Assembly (NCBI RefSeq): GCF_039540195.1
Contig: NZ_BAABEO010000020.1
Span: 178,440 to 242,439, forward strand
Length of the DNA: 64,000 nt
Direction of reading: 5' to 3'
DNA from: Zafaria ginkgonis
GTDB taxonomy: Bacteria > Actinomycetota > Actinomycetes > Actinomycetales > Micrococcaceae
The notes beneath the pieces were generated by a model. It made no database searches. It was not told the origin of the DNA and was given only the letters and a program-made list of their open reading frames with translations. The position numbers were made by a program, and so were the translations under genes. Positions 24,687 to 32,121 of this stretch are shown one piece after another. Numbering within the stretch: the stretch's first letter is position 1; every line of letters starts with the position of its first letter.

Positions 24687-25577
24687 ATGCCTGAAATCAC
24701 GCTGCGCCAGCTCCAGTACTACGTTCGGGTCATCGAGCACGGCTCGGTGACGGCGGCCGCCGCGGCGTGCCACATTTCCCAGGCCGCGGTTTCGATGGCC
24801 ATCTCCCAGCTGGAACGCTCGCTGGAGACCGACCTGCTGATCCGCTCACGTTCCAAGCGGGTCGCCCCCACGCCGGCGGGGCGCGAGTTTGCCGCACATG
24901 CCCGGGCGGTCCTGGCCCGGGTGGCCGAGGCCGAAGAGGCGATGACGGACCACCGCGACCTGATGCGCGGCCCCCTGAACATCGGTTTCGCCCAGTCGAT
25001 TTCGCCACGCCTGATGCCGGTGCTCGCCGAGCACTTCACCACCCGCTATCCGGAGGTGGAGCTCGGATTCCGGGAGGGGGCGCCCTCGGAGATACAGGAC
25101 GCGGTCCGCGACGGACACCTGGACTTCGCGCTCGTCTATGAGTTGCAGGCCGCGCCCGACCTGACCCCGGTGCGCCTGATCGACATCCACCTGCACGTGA
25201 TGCTGCCCGCCACGCATCCGCTGGCGGGCGAACCCGGGATCCACCTGGCGCAGGTCATCGGCGAACCGGCCGTCCTGCTCGACGTCCCGCCGACGATCGA
25301 ACGGCTCACTTCCATCGTGTCCGACCTCGGGCTGCGCATGGACGTGCGCTGGAGGAGCAGCAACATGGAGACGATCCGCTGCATGGTGGCGCGCGGGCTG
25401 GGGTACTCGCTGATCAACAGCGTGCCGGCGACCGGAGCGACCTTCGACGGGCGCACCGTGGTGTACCTGCCCGTCCTGGATGCGGTGCAAGGCAACGCGC
25501 TGGTCGGCGTGCTGCCGAGCGAGCACCGCCCCTCGCGCCGCGTGGAGGAGGCGCTGGAGGCGCTGCGTTCGGCCTGA
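24687..25577 (+). CDS. LysR-family transcriptional regulator
   Basis: A 296-residue LTTR. The N-terminal winged helix (LRQLQYYVRVIEHGSVTAAA, then SQAAVSMAISQLERSL) is followed by a periplasmic-binding-like effector domain from about residue 90. LTTRs normally activate a divergent operon in response to a substrate or product; here that would be the MHS transporter and sulfatase. The later M-start is preferred to a longer frame that would reach into the divergent gene. Confidence 0.93.
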   Translation: MPEITLRQLQYYVRVIEHGSVTAAAAACHISQAAVSMAISQLERSLETDLLIRSRSKRVAPTPAGREFAAHARAVLARVAEAEEAMTDHRDLMRGPLNIGFAQSISPRLMPVLAEHFTTRYPEVELGFREGAPSEIQDAVRDGHLDFALVYELQAAPDLTPVRLIDIHLHVMLPATHPLAGEPGIHLAQVIGEPAVLLDVPPTIERLTSIVSDLGLRMDVRWRSSNMETIRCMVARGLGYSLINSVPATGATFDGRTVVYLPVLDAVQGNALVGVLPSEHRPSRRVEEALEALRSA

Positions 25578-25606
25578 GGGCGGCGGATCGCCCGCGCGGA
25601 CGCGGG
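25578..25606 (+). terminator. Overlapping small hairpins after lysR
   Basis: GGGCG-GCGGAT-CGCCC (25578-25593) begins right after the stop codon and overlaps CCCGCG-CGGA-CGCGGG (25591-25606). A perfect TTGACA (25615-25620) follows and may be the -35 of the riboswitch transcript; no convincing -10 is seen at normal spacing. Confidence 0.45.
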
Positions 25607-25674
25607 TGAGGGAGTTGACATTGCCGCCCGCCAAGGGGCGTGGGATCCTGAAAGGAGCCCGAAACAACGGGCTT

Positions 25675-25715
25675 CCGGACGATGGGTGCCGTACCCGGTG
25701 TGCGACAAGACGGCC
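25675..25715 (+). promoter_or_regulatory. Guanidine-III riboswitch (ykkC-III)
   Basis: The segment starts CCGGACGATGGGTGCC, continues GTACCCGG and ends GACAAGACGGCCC. It matches, from memory, the conserved guanidine-III aptamer (CCGGACGAGG…GCCGTACCCGG…GGACAAGACGG) in both sequence and order, including the pseudoknot-forming CCGG/CCGG and the ACAAGACGG strand. It ends three bases before the GGAGG ribosome site of a Gdx-type gene, so guanidine binding probably exposes that site and turns translation on. A hairpin GCCCG-AAACAA-CGGGC (25657-25672) directly precedes it. Confidence 0.88.
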
Positions 25716-25728
25716 CGTGGAGGCTGTC

Positions 25729-26043
25729 ATGTCATGGTTCGTTCTGGTGTTGTCCGGTGTGCTTGAGGCGGCGTGGGCCACCGCGCTGGGCAAGTCCGAG
25801 GGCTTCAGCCGACTGGGTCCGTCCGTTGTGTTCTTCTCCGCGTTGGCCGCCAGCATGGCGGGACTGGCCTATGCCATGCGGGGCCTGCCGGTTGGCACCG
25901 CCTACGCGGTGTGGGTCGGCATCGGGGCGGTACTTACCGTGGTCTATGCGATGGCCACCGGCGGGGAGCCGCTGTCGGTGGTAAAGGTGCTGTTCCTGCT
26001 GATGATCGTCGCCGGCGTGGTGGGGCTCAAGCTCTCCCACTAG
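25729..26043 (+). CDS. gdx: Guanidinium exporter Gdx (SugE-type small multidrug resistance protein)
   Basis: A 104-residue four-helix SMR protein. Glu13, the proton/substrate-coupling carboxylate, and Trp16 sit in VLEAAW, the pattern of guanidinium exporters rather than of EmrE-type drug pumps. It forms dual-topology dimers that exchange guanidinium for protons across the inner membrane. The guanidine-III riboswitch directly upstream confirms the assignment. GGAGG precedes ATG 25729 by five bases. It stands alone between two unrelated catabolic modules. Confidence 0.93.
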   Translation: MSWFVLVLSGVLEAAWATALGKSEGFSRLGPSVVFFSALAASMAGLAYAMRGLPVGTAYAVWVGIGAVLTVVYAMATGGEPLSVVKVLFLLMIVAGVVGLKLSH

Positions 26044-26058
26044 GCAGGTCCTCGCCTG

Positions 26059-26103
26059 AGGGGGGCGACGACGCCGGCGGTGCGTTCCGGCGTCGTCCCC
26101 CCT
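26059..26103. terminator. Bidirectional hairpin terminator
   Basis: GACGACGCCGG pairs with CCGGCGTCGTC, extended by AGGGGGG/CCCCCCT with one bulged base, between gdx (plus) and the SDR gene (minus). Confidence 0.75.
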
Positions 26104-26132
26104 CCCTGTCCGGTACCGCCGCGCGGGCGGGC

Positions 26133-27041
26133 TCAGTCCGTGGAGGCCGGGAGGGCAGCCGCTTGGGCCCGGTACCGCTCGAAGGCGAGGGCCCGTTCCC
26201 GGGCGCCTTCCGGATCGACCGAGGAGTCGGCGAAGGAGTCAAGGATGGTGCGGAAGTGCCGCTCGATCCCGTCCCGCGTTTCCGGGTAGGGCAGGATGTG
26301 CACGGCGTCCTCCTCGATGCCGCGCTTGACGTGCCCGGCCAGCACGATCGGATCCATGCCGCCGCTGTAGAGCTGGTGCTGCAGCGCAATGAACTCGGGA
26401 TCCGCGCGGAACCCCGAGTTCGCGGCCAAGTGGGCCGGCCGGGTGTCCTGGGCGAAGGCGATGTTGGACCGGATGCTGGCCGGACACAGCACCGAGGCAC
26501 CGATGCCGTGGGCCGGCAGGGACAGCGCGTAGCTCTCCATCAGGTTGATCACCGCCGCCTTGCTGGCCGCGTAGATCGCCGCGGTGGGGCTGCCCTCGAA
26601 GCCGGCCATGGAGGCGGTGCTGACGATGTGGCCGTCCCGCCCGCTGGCGATCATGCGGGGCAGGAACGTCTGGATGCCGTTGATGACGCCCTGCAGGTTC
26701 ACGCCCATCACCCAGTCGAAGTCCTCATAGGTGGCCGTGGCCAAGGGCCCGAAGCTGTTGACCCCCGCGGTGTTGAAGAGCAGCTGCGGCGCGGAGCCGA
26801 AGATCGCCTCGACCTCGTCCGCGGCGGCCGCGTAGGCCTGCCGGTCGGTGATGTCGAGCTCGATCCCGTGCGCCTCGATTCCCTCGGAGCGCAGCAGCTC
26901 CAGGGCGTCGTCGATCGCGGCCCGGCGGATGTCGGCGATCACGATGCGGCACCCGGCGTGCCCGAAGACCCGCGCCTGCCCCAGGCCGGCGCCCGAGGCG
27001 CCGCCGGTGATGAAGGCGATCTTGCCCGCGAACTCCCTCAC
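26133..27041 (-). CDS. Short-chain dehydrogenase/reductase
   Basis: A 302-residue SDR. GTG 27041 overlaps the stop of the SnoaL-like gene (GTGA) and has GGAGG four bases upstream, so I prefer it to any longer frame. TGGASGAG is the cofactor motif; Ser and the Tyr-Lys pair are in STASMAG and IYAASKAA. The C-terminal 50 residues are longer than the SDR core. It is the last gene of the operon led by the LLM monooxygenase and probably oxidises an alcohol intermediate there. Confidence 0.9.
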   Translation of the reverse strand: MREFAGKIAFITGGASGAGLGQARVFGHAGCRIVIADIRRAAIDDALELLRSEGIEAHGIELDITDRQAYAAAADEVEAIFGSAPQLLFNTAGVNSFGPLATATYEDFDWVMGVNLQGVINGIQTFLPRMIASGRDGHIVSTASMAGFEGSPTAAIYAASKAAVINLMESYALSLPAHGIGASVLCPASIRSNIAFAQDTRPAHLAANSGFRADPEFIALQHQLYSGGMDPIVLAGHVKRGIEEDAVHILPYPETRDGIERHFRTILDSFADSSVDPEGARERALAFERYRAQAAALPASTD

Positions 27042-27496
27042 TTGCCCTCCTCCCGACCCAGCGGAATGATGCCCAGGTCGTGCAGCAGGCTGGCCTTGTT
27101 CCACGAGGCCCACTCCTCCGCGATCCTGCCGTCGGCGAACCGGCACATCACGATGCCTCGGGCGTGCACGGGCCGCCGGGTGGCCCGGACCCCCAGGTAG
27201 TCGCCCAGGTGGGTGCCGCGCGCCTCCCACCGGTAGGCGGCGCGGTCCCCCTGCACGATCACGTCGCTGTGGGTGCGCACCAGGTCGGGGAAGCCGCGGT
27301 AGAGCCGTGCGATCCCCTCCCGCAGCTGGTCGCGGCTGTAGTCCGTCTTCTCGCCGTGGCGGACGAAGTCGGCTGCGTAGTAGGTGTCGATGGCCTCGCT
27401 GGCGGCCTCGTGGCCCTGGTGCGACAGGGCGCTCAGGAGCAGCTCCCGGTTGGGCAGCTCCTGCTTGGGTTGTTCTGTGGACGCGGTGACGGACAT
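27038..27496 (-). CDS. SnoaL-like / NTF2-fold protein
   Basis: A 152-residue protein with the cone-shaped alpha+beta fold of the SnoaL/limonene-epoxide-hydrolase/ketosteroid-isomerase group (YYAADFVRHG, then FPDLVRTHSDVIVQGDRAAY and GRIAEEWASWN, the end strand typical of ester cyclases). Members isomerise, cyclise or hydrate small hydrophobic compounds. In an operon with a flavin monooxygenase and SDRs it may act on an epoxide or lactone-type intermediate; catalytic residues cannot be named from sequence alone. Confidence 0.8.
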   Translation of the reverse strand: MSVTASTEQPKQELPNRELLLSALSHQGHEAASEAIDTYYAADFVRHGEKTDYSRDQLREGIARLYRGFPDLVRTHSDVIVQGDRAAYRWEARGTHLGDYLGVRATRRPVHARGIVMCRFADGRIAEEWASWNKASLLHDLGIIPLGREEGK

Positions 27497-27532
27497 GCTG
27501 TGGGCTCCTTCGTGGTTCGCTGCAGGGGTGGC

Positions 27533-28075
27533 CTAGCCGGCCGGGACAAGCTGGGCGCCGTCGAAAAAGCCGCCGCCCTGGTAGACCAGGGGCGCCTTGC
27601 CCGAGGCCCGGGCATCGATCACCTCGCCGATGAAGATGGTGTGGGTGAAGGCCGGAATCTTGTACTTGACCTCGAGCTCGAAGTGGCCGGCCACGCCGTC
27701 GAGCACCGGGACCCCGCGTTCGCTGGGGGTCCAGTCCAGCTGCGCGAACTTGTCTCCGCCGGAGGCGGCGAAGGCGCCGGCCACCGCCCGCTGGTCGGCG
27801 GCCAGGATGTTGACCCCCAGGTGGTCGCTGTCGAACACCGCCGGGTAGGAACGCGAGGATTCGTTGACGCACACCAGCACCAGCGGCGGGTCCAGGGAAA
27901 TGGAGGAGAAGGCGTTGACGGCCAGCCCGTAGGGGACGCCGTCCACGGCGGTGGTGACCACGGTGACGCCCGTGGGGTACTGGCGGTGGACGGCCCGCAC
28001 CCGCTCCGCCAGTTCCTGCGCCGGTTCCTGCACCGCGGCCGGGCCGGCCTCGGCGGTGCTCGTGTTCGTGTTCAT
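27533..28075 (-). CDS. Flavin reductase (HpaC/DIM6-NTAB-type)
   Basis: A 180-residue flavin reductase-like domain protein (YPTGVTVVTTAVDGVPYGLAV near the N-terminus, SLDPPLVLVCVN, then GVNILAADQ). These reduce free FMN or FAD with NAD(P)H and pass it by diffusion to a monooxygenase. It overlaps the upstream SDR by ATGA and would supply reduced flavin to the LLM monooxygenase at 30817 in the same operon; the HpaB-type enzyme at 62335 has no nearby reductase and might share it. Confidence 0.9.
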   Translation of the reverse strand: MNTNTSTAEAGPAAVQEPAQELAERVRAVHRQYPTGVTVVTTAVDGVPYGLAVNAFSSISLDPPLVLVCVNESSRSYPAVFDSDHLGVNILAADQRAVAGAFAASGGDKFAQLDWTPSERGVPVLDGVAGHFELEVKYKIPAFTHTIFIGEVIDARASGKAPLVYQGGGFFDGAQLVPAG

Positions 28076-28911
28076 GACGCCTCCTGGGGGACGGCGCCGG
28101 CGGCGGCGCCGTCGGCGGGGAAATCGGATTGGATGCGGCGGTGGCGCTCGGCGGCCTGGGTGCGCCACTCGCCGTGGGTCGGAATGTAGAGGCGGCGGTC
28201 CCCGATGGCTTCGACCACCAGTTCGCCGACCTGTTCGGGGTCCAGGAACCGGAAGTTCTTCCCGTTGCCGGAGATGTCCACGTCGAACAGCGCCCCGTTC
28301 GAGGTGGCGGGCCGGTGCCGCAGGCTCGCCGCGATGTTGGTGCGCACCGGTCCGGGGATCAGCACGCTGGCCGAGACCACCGACCCCGCCGCCTCCAGTT
28401 CCGCGGCCAGCACCTCGGTCAGGCCCATCACGGCGGCCTTCGAGGCGACGTAGGCGCCCAGGCGGGGTGGCGGGGCCAACACCGACATCGAGGAGGTGTT
28501 GATGATGTGGCCCCAATCCGTGTTGCGTTCCAGCAGCGGCAGGAAGGCGTCCACCCCGTGGATCACGCCCCACAGATTGACCTCCAGCATCCACCGCCAG
28601 TCCTCCAGCGTCAGCTGGTTCATCGGGGCCATCGGTCCGACGCCGGCGTTGTTGCAGACCAGGTGCACCGCGCCGAACTCGGCCATGGTGGCCTCGGCGA
28701 GCGCCGCGACGCTGTCGGCGTCGGTGACGTCGGTGGTCACCCCAAGCACGCCGAGTTCGCCCTCCACCCGGTCCAGGGCGTCCCGGTCGATGTCGGCGAC
28801 GACGACGTTCATCCCGCGCTCCACCAGGGTGGAGGCGATGCCCCGGCCGATTCCCGAGGCGCCCCCGGTCACGACCGCCGTGGCCCCGGCGAGATCGTCC
28901 CTCTGTGTCAT
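28072..28911 (-). CDS. Short-chain dehydrogenase/reductase
   Basis: A 279-residue SDR with TGGASGIG near the N-terminus, NNAG, Ser in INTSSMS and the YVASK catalytic pair. The C-terminus carries a longer loop (NGKNFRFLDPEQVGELV) seen in SDRs acting on bulky alcohols. It starts 31 bases after the regulator gene on the same strand and overlaps the flavin reductase start, so it is inside the LLM operon. A second SDR at 26133 may take another intermediate or the other stereoisomer. Confidence 0.9.
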   Translation of the reverse strand: MTQRDDLAGATAVVTGGASGIGRGIASTLVERGMNVVVADIDRDALDRVEGELGVLGVTTDVTDADSVAALAEATMAEFGAVHLVCNNAGVGPMAPMNQLTLEDWRWMLEVNLWGVIHGVDAFLPLLERNTDWGHIINTSSMSVLAPPPRLGAYVASKAAVMGLTEVLAAELEAAGSVVSASVLIPGPVRTNIAASLRHRPATSNGALFDVDISGNGKNFRFLDPEQVGELVVEAIGDRRLYIPTHGEWRTQAAERHRRIQSDFPADGAAAGAVPQEAS

Positions 28912-28941
28912 GGCTGCATGCCCCTTCCGTTCGTGTGTGTC

Positions 28942-30726
28942 TCAGCGCAGCTCATAGCGCTTCAGCTTTCGGTAGATCGTGGCCCGGGAGATGCCCAGCT
29001 TTTCGGCCGCGACCTCCCGGTTGCCCCCGGATTCGCGCAGCGCCACCATAAGCGTCTGCCGTTCGACCCGTTCCATTTCCCGCAGCGGGCGTGAGGCCAC
29101 CGCGGTGCCGTAGCGGGCGGGCAGGTCGGTGAGGCGGATCTCCCGCCCCGCGGCGCGGATGCGGGAGGTGGCCAGGACCTGGCGCAGCTGCCTCACGTTG
29201 CCGGGCCAGTCGTTGGAGACCAGGGCGGCGACCGCCTTGGGGGCGATGCTGCTGCGCTGGCCGTCGGCGGCGTCGAGCGCTGCCAGCAGTCCGCGGCAGA
29301 GCGCGGAGAATTCATCGGCGCGGTTGCGCAGCGGAGGAATCTCCAGGGCGGCGGGAAAGCACTCGCGCAGGAAGGCCGTCGGGCTGTCCTCGCCGTGCTG
29401 TTCGGTGGTGGTGCCGACCAGCGGCCCGGCCGCCGCGTTGATCAGGTCCGCGACGCGGTGCAGGAGCTCGGCCGGGATCTCCTCGAGGTGGGTCAGCAGC
29501 ACGGGGGCGTTGCCGTCGCGCAGCGCGCGGCTCAGGTCCGCGAACCACTCCCCCGGTGCCGCGTGGGCCTGGGCGCCGTCGATTTCCGCCACCGCCGCGG
29601 GTGCACAGAGTTCGGCGAGCGCGTCGCGGGCGATGTGCCGTTTGCCGCTGCCCCTCTCGCCGCTGAAGAGCACCGCCTGGCCGCCGCCGAGCGCCCGGCG
29701 CGCCTGCGCCCGGAAGTCCTCGCGCACGGCCCCGCCCGCGCTGAAGGGCAGCGCGTAGAGACTCGTGGGGTCCGCTTCCCGTTCGGGTTCGAGGGTCAGC
29801 ACGGCGGCGAACCGCCCGGCCGAGTGCTCCAGGGGGGTGATGGTGATGGTGGCGCCGGAGCCGTTGGCGAGCCGGCGGCGGGTCGAACGTTCCTGCCCGC
29901 GCAGGCTCGCCTCCTCGGCCAGCCGGCGCAGGACCTGCTGGTCGTTCTCGCCCAGCAGCGCCTGGGCCTGGGCGTTGGCTACGTAGTGGTTCGGTGTGAT
30001 GCCCACGATCGCGCCGCGAAAGCGGCGCTGCATGCGCAGGTAGTGGTCGAAGAACGCGCGCTCCTCGTCGGCGCGGCTGGCCAGCAGCTGGGCCTCGATG
30101 GACCGCCCGATCTCGACCACGAGCTGGAGCAGCGCGGTGGAGCCGTACTCGCGGCGGCAGTGCACCCCGAGCGTTCCGACGAAGCGCTTGGTATAGGGGT
30201 CGCGGATGTTGACCCCGGTGGTGGTGATGATCTCGGTATCGAGGCGGAAGTGCTCGGAGCCGGAGATGATGAACGGGCGCTGCTCCTCCTGGGCACAGCC
30301 GATGCCGTTGGTGCCGATCTGGTCCTCGGCAAAGCACAGTCCCGGGCGCAAATCCTTCTGGCGCAGCCGCTCCGCCTGCGGCGAGTCGCCCACCACGACG
30401 GTCAGCAGCCTCGAGGCGCGGTCCGTCAGGAATCCCCAGGAACTCAGGTCGGAGATCTGGTCCTCGAGACGGTTCATGATCGGCTGGGCGATCTGGGCCA
30501 GCCGGCTTTGGGCCACGAACCCGGGGTCGTGGGGAATCACGGTGCCGTGCGGGTCCACCCCGGCCAGCAGGGAGCGCTTCCAGGACCGCAGCACGTCGGG
30601 GCGGACCTGGGGGTAGTCGCCGTCGCGGATCGAGAACGGGTCCCGCCCCAGCACCTCGAGCTTGGCGGCACGGATGGCGTCCCATTCCGCAACGGTGCCG
30701 GGCACCGTGGGGCGCGGTGTGTCCAT
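28942..30726 (-). CDS. Fis-family GAF-AAA activator (AcoR-like) with degenerate AAA domain
   Basis: A 594-residue regulator. An N-terminal region leads to a GAF-type sensor (about 80-230, with CFAEDQIGTNGIG). An AAA-like domain follows, with Walker A GERGSGK (356-362). A Fis-type helix-turn-helix sits at the end (NREVAAEKLGISRATIYRKL). The GAFTGA loop that contacts sigma-54 is absent and the Walker B region is eroded. Actinobacteria generally lack sigma-54, so it probably works with the ordinary polymerase, like MimR-type regulators. It sits between the LLM gene and the SDR genes and is the best candidate to bind the GTCTCA-N3-TGAGAC sites at 32003 and 41688. Confidence 0.85.
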   Translation of the reverse strand: MDTPRPTVPGTVAEWDAIRAAKLEVLGRDPFSIRDGDYPQVRPDVLRSWKRSLLAGVDPHGTVIPHDPGFVAQSRLAQIAQPIMNRLEDQISDLSSWGFLTDRASRLLTVVVGDSPQAERLRQKDLRPGLCFAEDQIGTNGIGCAQEEQRPFIISGSEHFRLDTEIITTTGVNIRDPYTKRFVGTLGVHCRREYGSTALLQLVVEIGRSIEAQLLASRADEERAFFDHYLRMQRRFRGAIVGITPNHYVANAQAQALLGENDQQVLRRLAEEASLRGQERSTRRRLANGSGATITITPLEHSAGRFAAVLTLEPEREADPTSLYALPFSAGGAVREDFRAQARRALGGGQAVLFSGERGSGKRHIARDALAELCAPAAVAEIDGAQAHAAPGEWFADLSRALRDGNAPVLLTHLEEIPAELLHRVADLINAAAGPLVGTTTEQHGEDSPTAFLRECFPAALEIPPLRNRADEFSALCRGLLAALDAADGQRSSIAPKAVAALVSNDWPGNVRQLRQVLATSRIRAAGREIRLTDLPARYGTAVASRPLREMERVERQTLMVALRESGGNREVAAEKLGISRATIYRKLKRYELR

Positions 30727-30765
30727 CGGGGTGTTCCTTTCTGCTGGGGCGGGTGGCGGGCTGGC

Positions 30766-30793
30766 CCCGCGGGCGGGCGGTGCCGCCCGCGGG
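30766..30793 (-). terminator. Hairpin between LLM and regulator genes
   Basis: CCCGCGGGCGG pairs perfectly with CCGCCCGCGGG around a six-base loop in the 90-base gap after the LLM stop. It may be a partial terminator that makes the monooxygenase more abundant than the regulator. Confidence 0.6.
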
Positions 30794-30816
30794 CTGCGGG
30801 AGGGCGCCGGATGGCG

Positions 30817-31908
30817 TCAGACGGCGAGACTGACCTTCTGGCCGTTGAGGCTGCGCGCCTTGGGCATCACCTCGCGGGCAAAGAGCTCCAGGCTGTCGCG
30901 GGCCTGGTCGTACGGCATCCCGCCGAAGCACGGGGCCACGATGATCTCGAAGTCGCCGAGGACATCGCGGATTTCCTCGATCTGGCCCAGGATGCGCTCC
31001 GGGTTGCCCCACAGCGCCGTTTCGGCGTACTTGTCCGCGGCGCCCTGCAGGCCGGCGTCCCTGATGCGCTTGGCGCCCTCGGCGTACCGCTCGTAGCCCT
31101 TGGTGGTGGCGAAGTGGTCCCCGGCCATCTCGTAGTGGTCGACGTTGGACTGGAAGAAGCGGGAGATGTACTCGAAGTGGCGCTCCTGGGCCAGGGCGTC
31201 GTCCTCGTGGCAGTACATGTTCACGTTCAGGCAGATGGCCGGCGCGACCTCTCCGTGCCGCTCCTGGTACATCTCGCGGTAGGTGGTGAAGTTGCCCATG
31301 AGGTCCGGCACCGGACGCACGATGAAGGACATCAGGCGGGCCTTGAGGTTCACCGCGGAGACGAGGGAGTCGGGGGATCCGGCCACGCAGTAGCGGCGGC
31401 CGAGGAAGGAGCCGCGCGGGCCGGGGCGCAGTTCGGCGCGCGGCTGCGGGTAGAAGGGGCCCTCGCCTTCGATGACGCCGGATTCGACGGCCTCGAAGAT
31501 CATCGCCGAGGCCTCGTCGAAGCGTTCGCGCGTCTCCTCGAGCGGGATGCGGAAGGGGACGTACTCCTTGCGGGAGAGCCCGCGTCCGACGCCGAGCAGC
31601 AGGCGGCCGCGGGAAATCGTGTCGAGCATCAGGGCCTTCTCGGCCACCCGCAGCGGGTCGTTCCAAGGGACGATGACGGCGCCGCTGCCGAGCTTGATCT
31701 GCTCCGTGCGGCCGGCGACGTTGGCCAGCAGCAGCAGGTTGTCCGGGCACATCGAGTAGTCGCTGAAGTGGTGCTCCACCGCCCAGATGCTGTCGTACCC
31801 GAGGGCCTCGGCACGCACGGCCAGGTCCAGCTCGCCGTGGTACATCTCCTCGTCGGTCAGGCTCTCGTCGAGCTTGCCGAATCCGAGGTTGATGCCGATG
31901 TTCAACAT
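30817..31908 (-). CDS. LLM-class flavin-dependent monooxygenase (luciferase-like)
   Basis: A 363-residue TIM-barrel flavin enzyme of the bacterial luciferase family (YDSIWAVEHHF, then LGSGAVIVPWNDPLRVAEKA, RGRLLLGVGRGLSRKEY, and VAGSPDSLV). Members use diffusible reduced flavin to oxygenate ketones, aldehydes, sulfonates or terpenes. The in-operon flavin reductase (27533) makes this a two-component system. A Baeyer-Villiger or epoxidation step would fit the nearby SnoaL-like protein and SDRs, but the substrate is unknown. First gene of its operon; the promoter region carries two inverted repeats. Confidence 0.88.
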   Translation of the reverse strand: MLNIGINLGFGKLDESLTDEEMYHGELDLAVRAEALGYDSIWAVEHHFSDYSMCPDNLLLLANVAGRTEQIKLGSGAVIVPWNDPLRVAEKALMLDTISRGRLLLGVGRGLSRKEYVPFRIPLEETRERFDEASAMIFEAVESGVIEGEGPFYPQPRAELRPGPRGSFLGRRYCVAGSPDSLVSAVNLKARLMSFIVRPVPDLMGNFTTYREMYQERHGEVAPAICLNVNMYCHEDDALAQERHFEYISRFFQSNVDHYEMAGDHFATTKGYERYAEGAKRIRDAGLQGAADKYAETALWGNPERILGQIEEIRDVLGDFEIIVAPCFGGMPYDQARDSLELFAREVMPKARSLNGQKVSLAV

Positions 31909-31947
31909 GGTTGTCCCTTTCAGTGATTGGATTTCAAGCCGTAATCA

Positions 31948-31964
31948 ACATCACTGGGTGATGT
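31948..31964. promoter_or_regulatory. Inverted repeat ACATCAC-TGG-GTGATGT
   Basis: A perfect seven-base inverted repeat 40 bases upstream of the LLM start, close to the palindrome TGATATCA (31968-31975). It is a candidate operator at or downstream of the promoter, distinct from the GTCTCA palindrome 40 bases further out. Confidence 0.45.
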
Positions 31965-32002
31965 CATTGATATCACGCTAGGCTCCGTGCGATGGCCTTT
32001 GC

Positions 32003-32017
32003 GTCTCACTTTGAGAC
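32003..32017. promoter_or_regulatory. Palindrome GTCTCA-CTT-TGAGAC, candidate activator site (LLM operon)
   Basis: A perfect six-base inverted repeat with a three-base centre, about 100 bases upstream of the LLM start. The identical arms and spacing occur at 41688-41702 upstream of the other long operon. Distance and symmetry suit an upstream activating site for the Fis-type regulator at 28942. Confidence 0.6.
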
Positions 32018-32053
32018 GGGCGGTTTTTCCGCCGGCGGCCCTCCCCGGAAACG

Positions 32054-32097
32054 CCGTTGGCCCGTTCGCATGGGTCACCATGCGAACGGGCCAACGG
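32054..32097. terminator. Terminator of the CocE-ABC-ADH-ALDH operon
   Basis: A 20-bp perfect stem (CCGTTGGCCCGTTCGCATGG and its complement) with a GTCA loop, 25 bases after the aldehyde dehydrogenase stop on the minus strand; it separates that operon from the LLM promoter. Confidence 0.8.
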
Positions 32098-32121
32098 GCG
32101 GAAAAGGCGGGGCCTGCCGGT

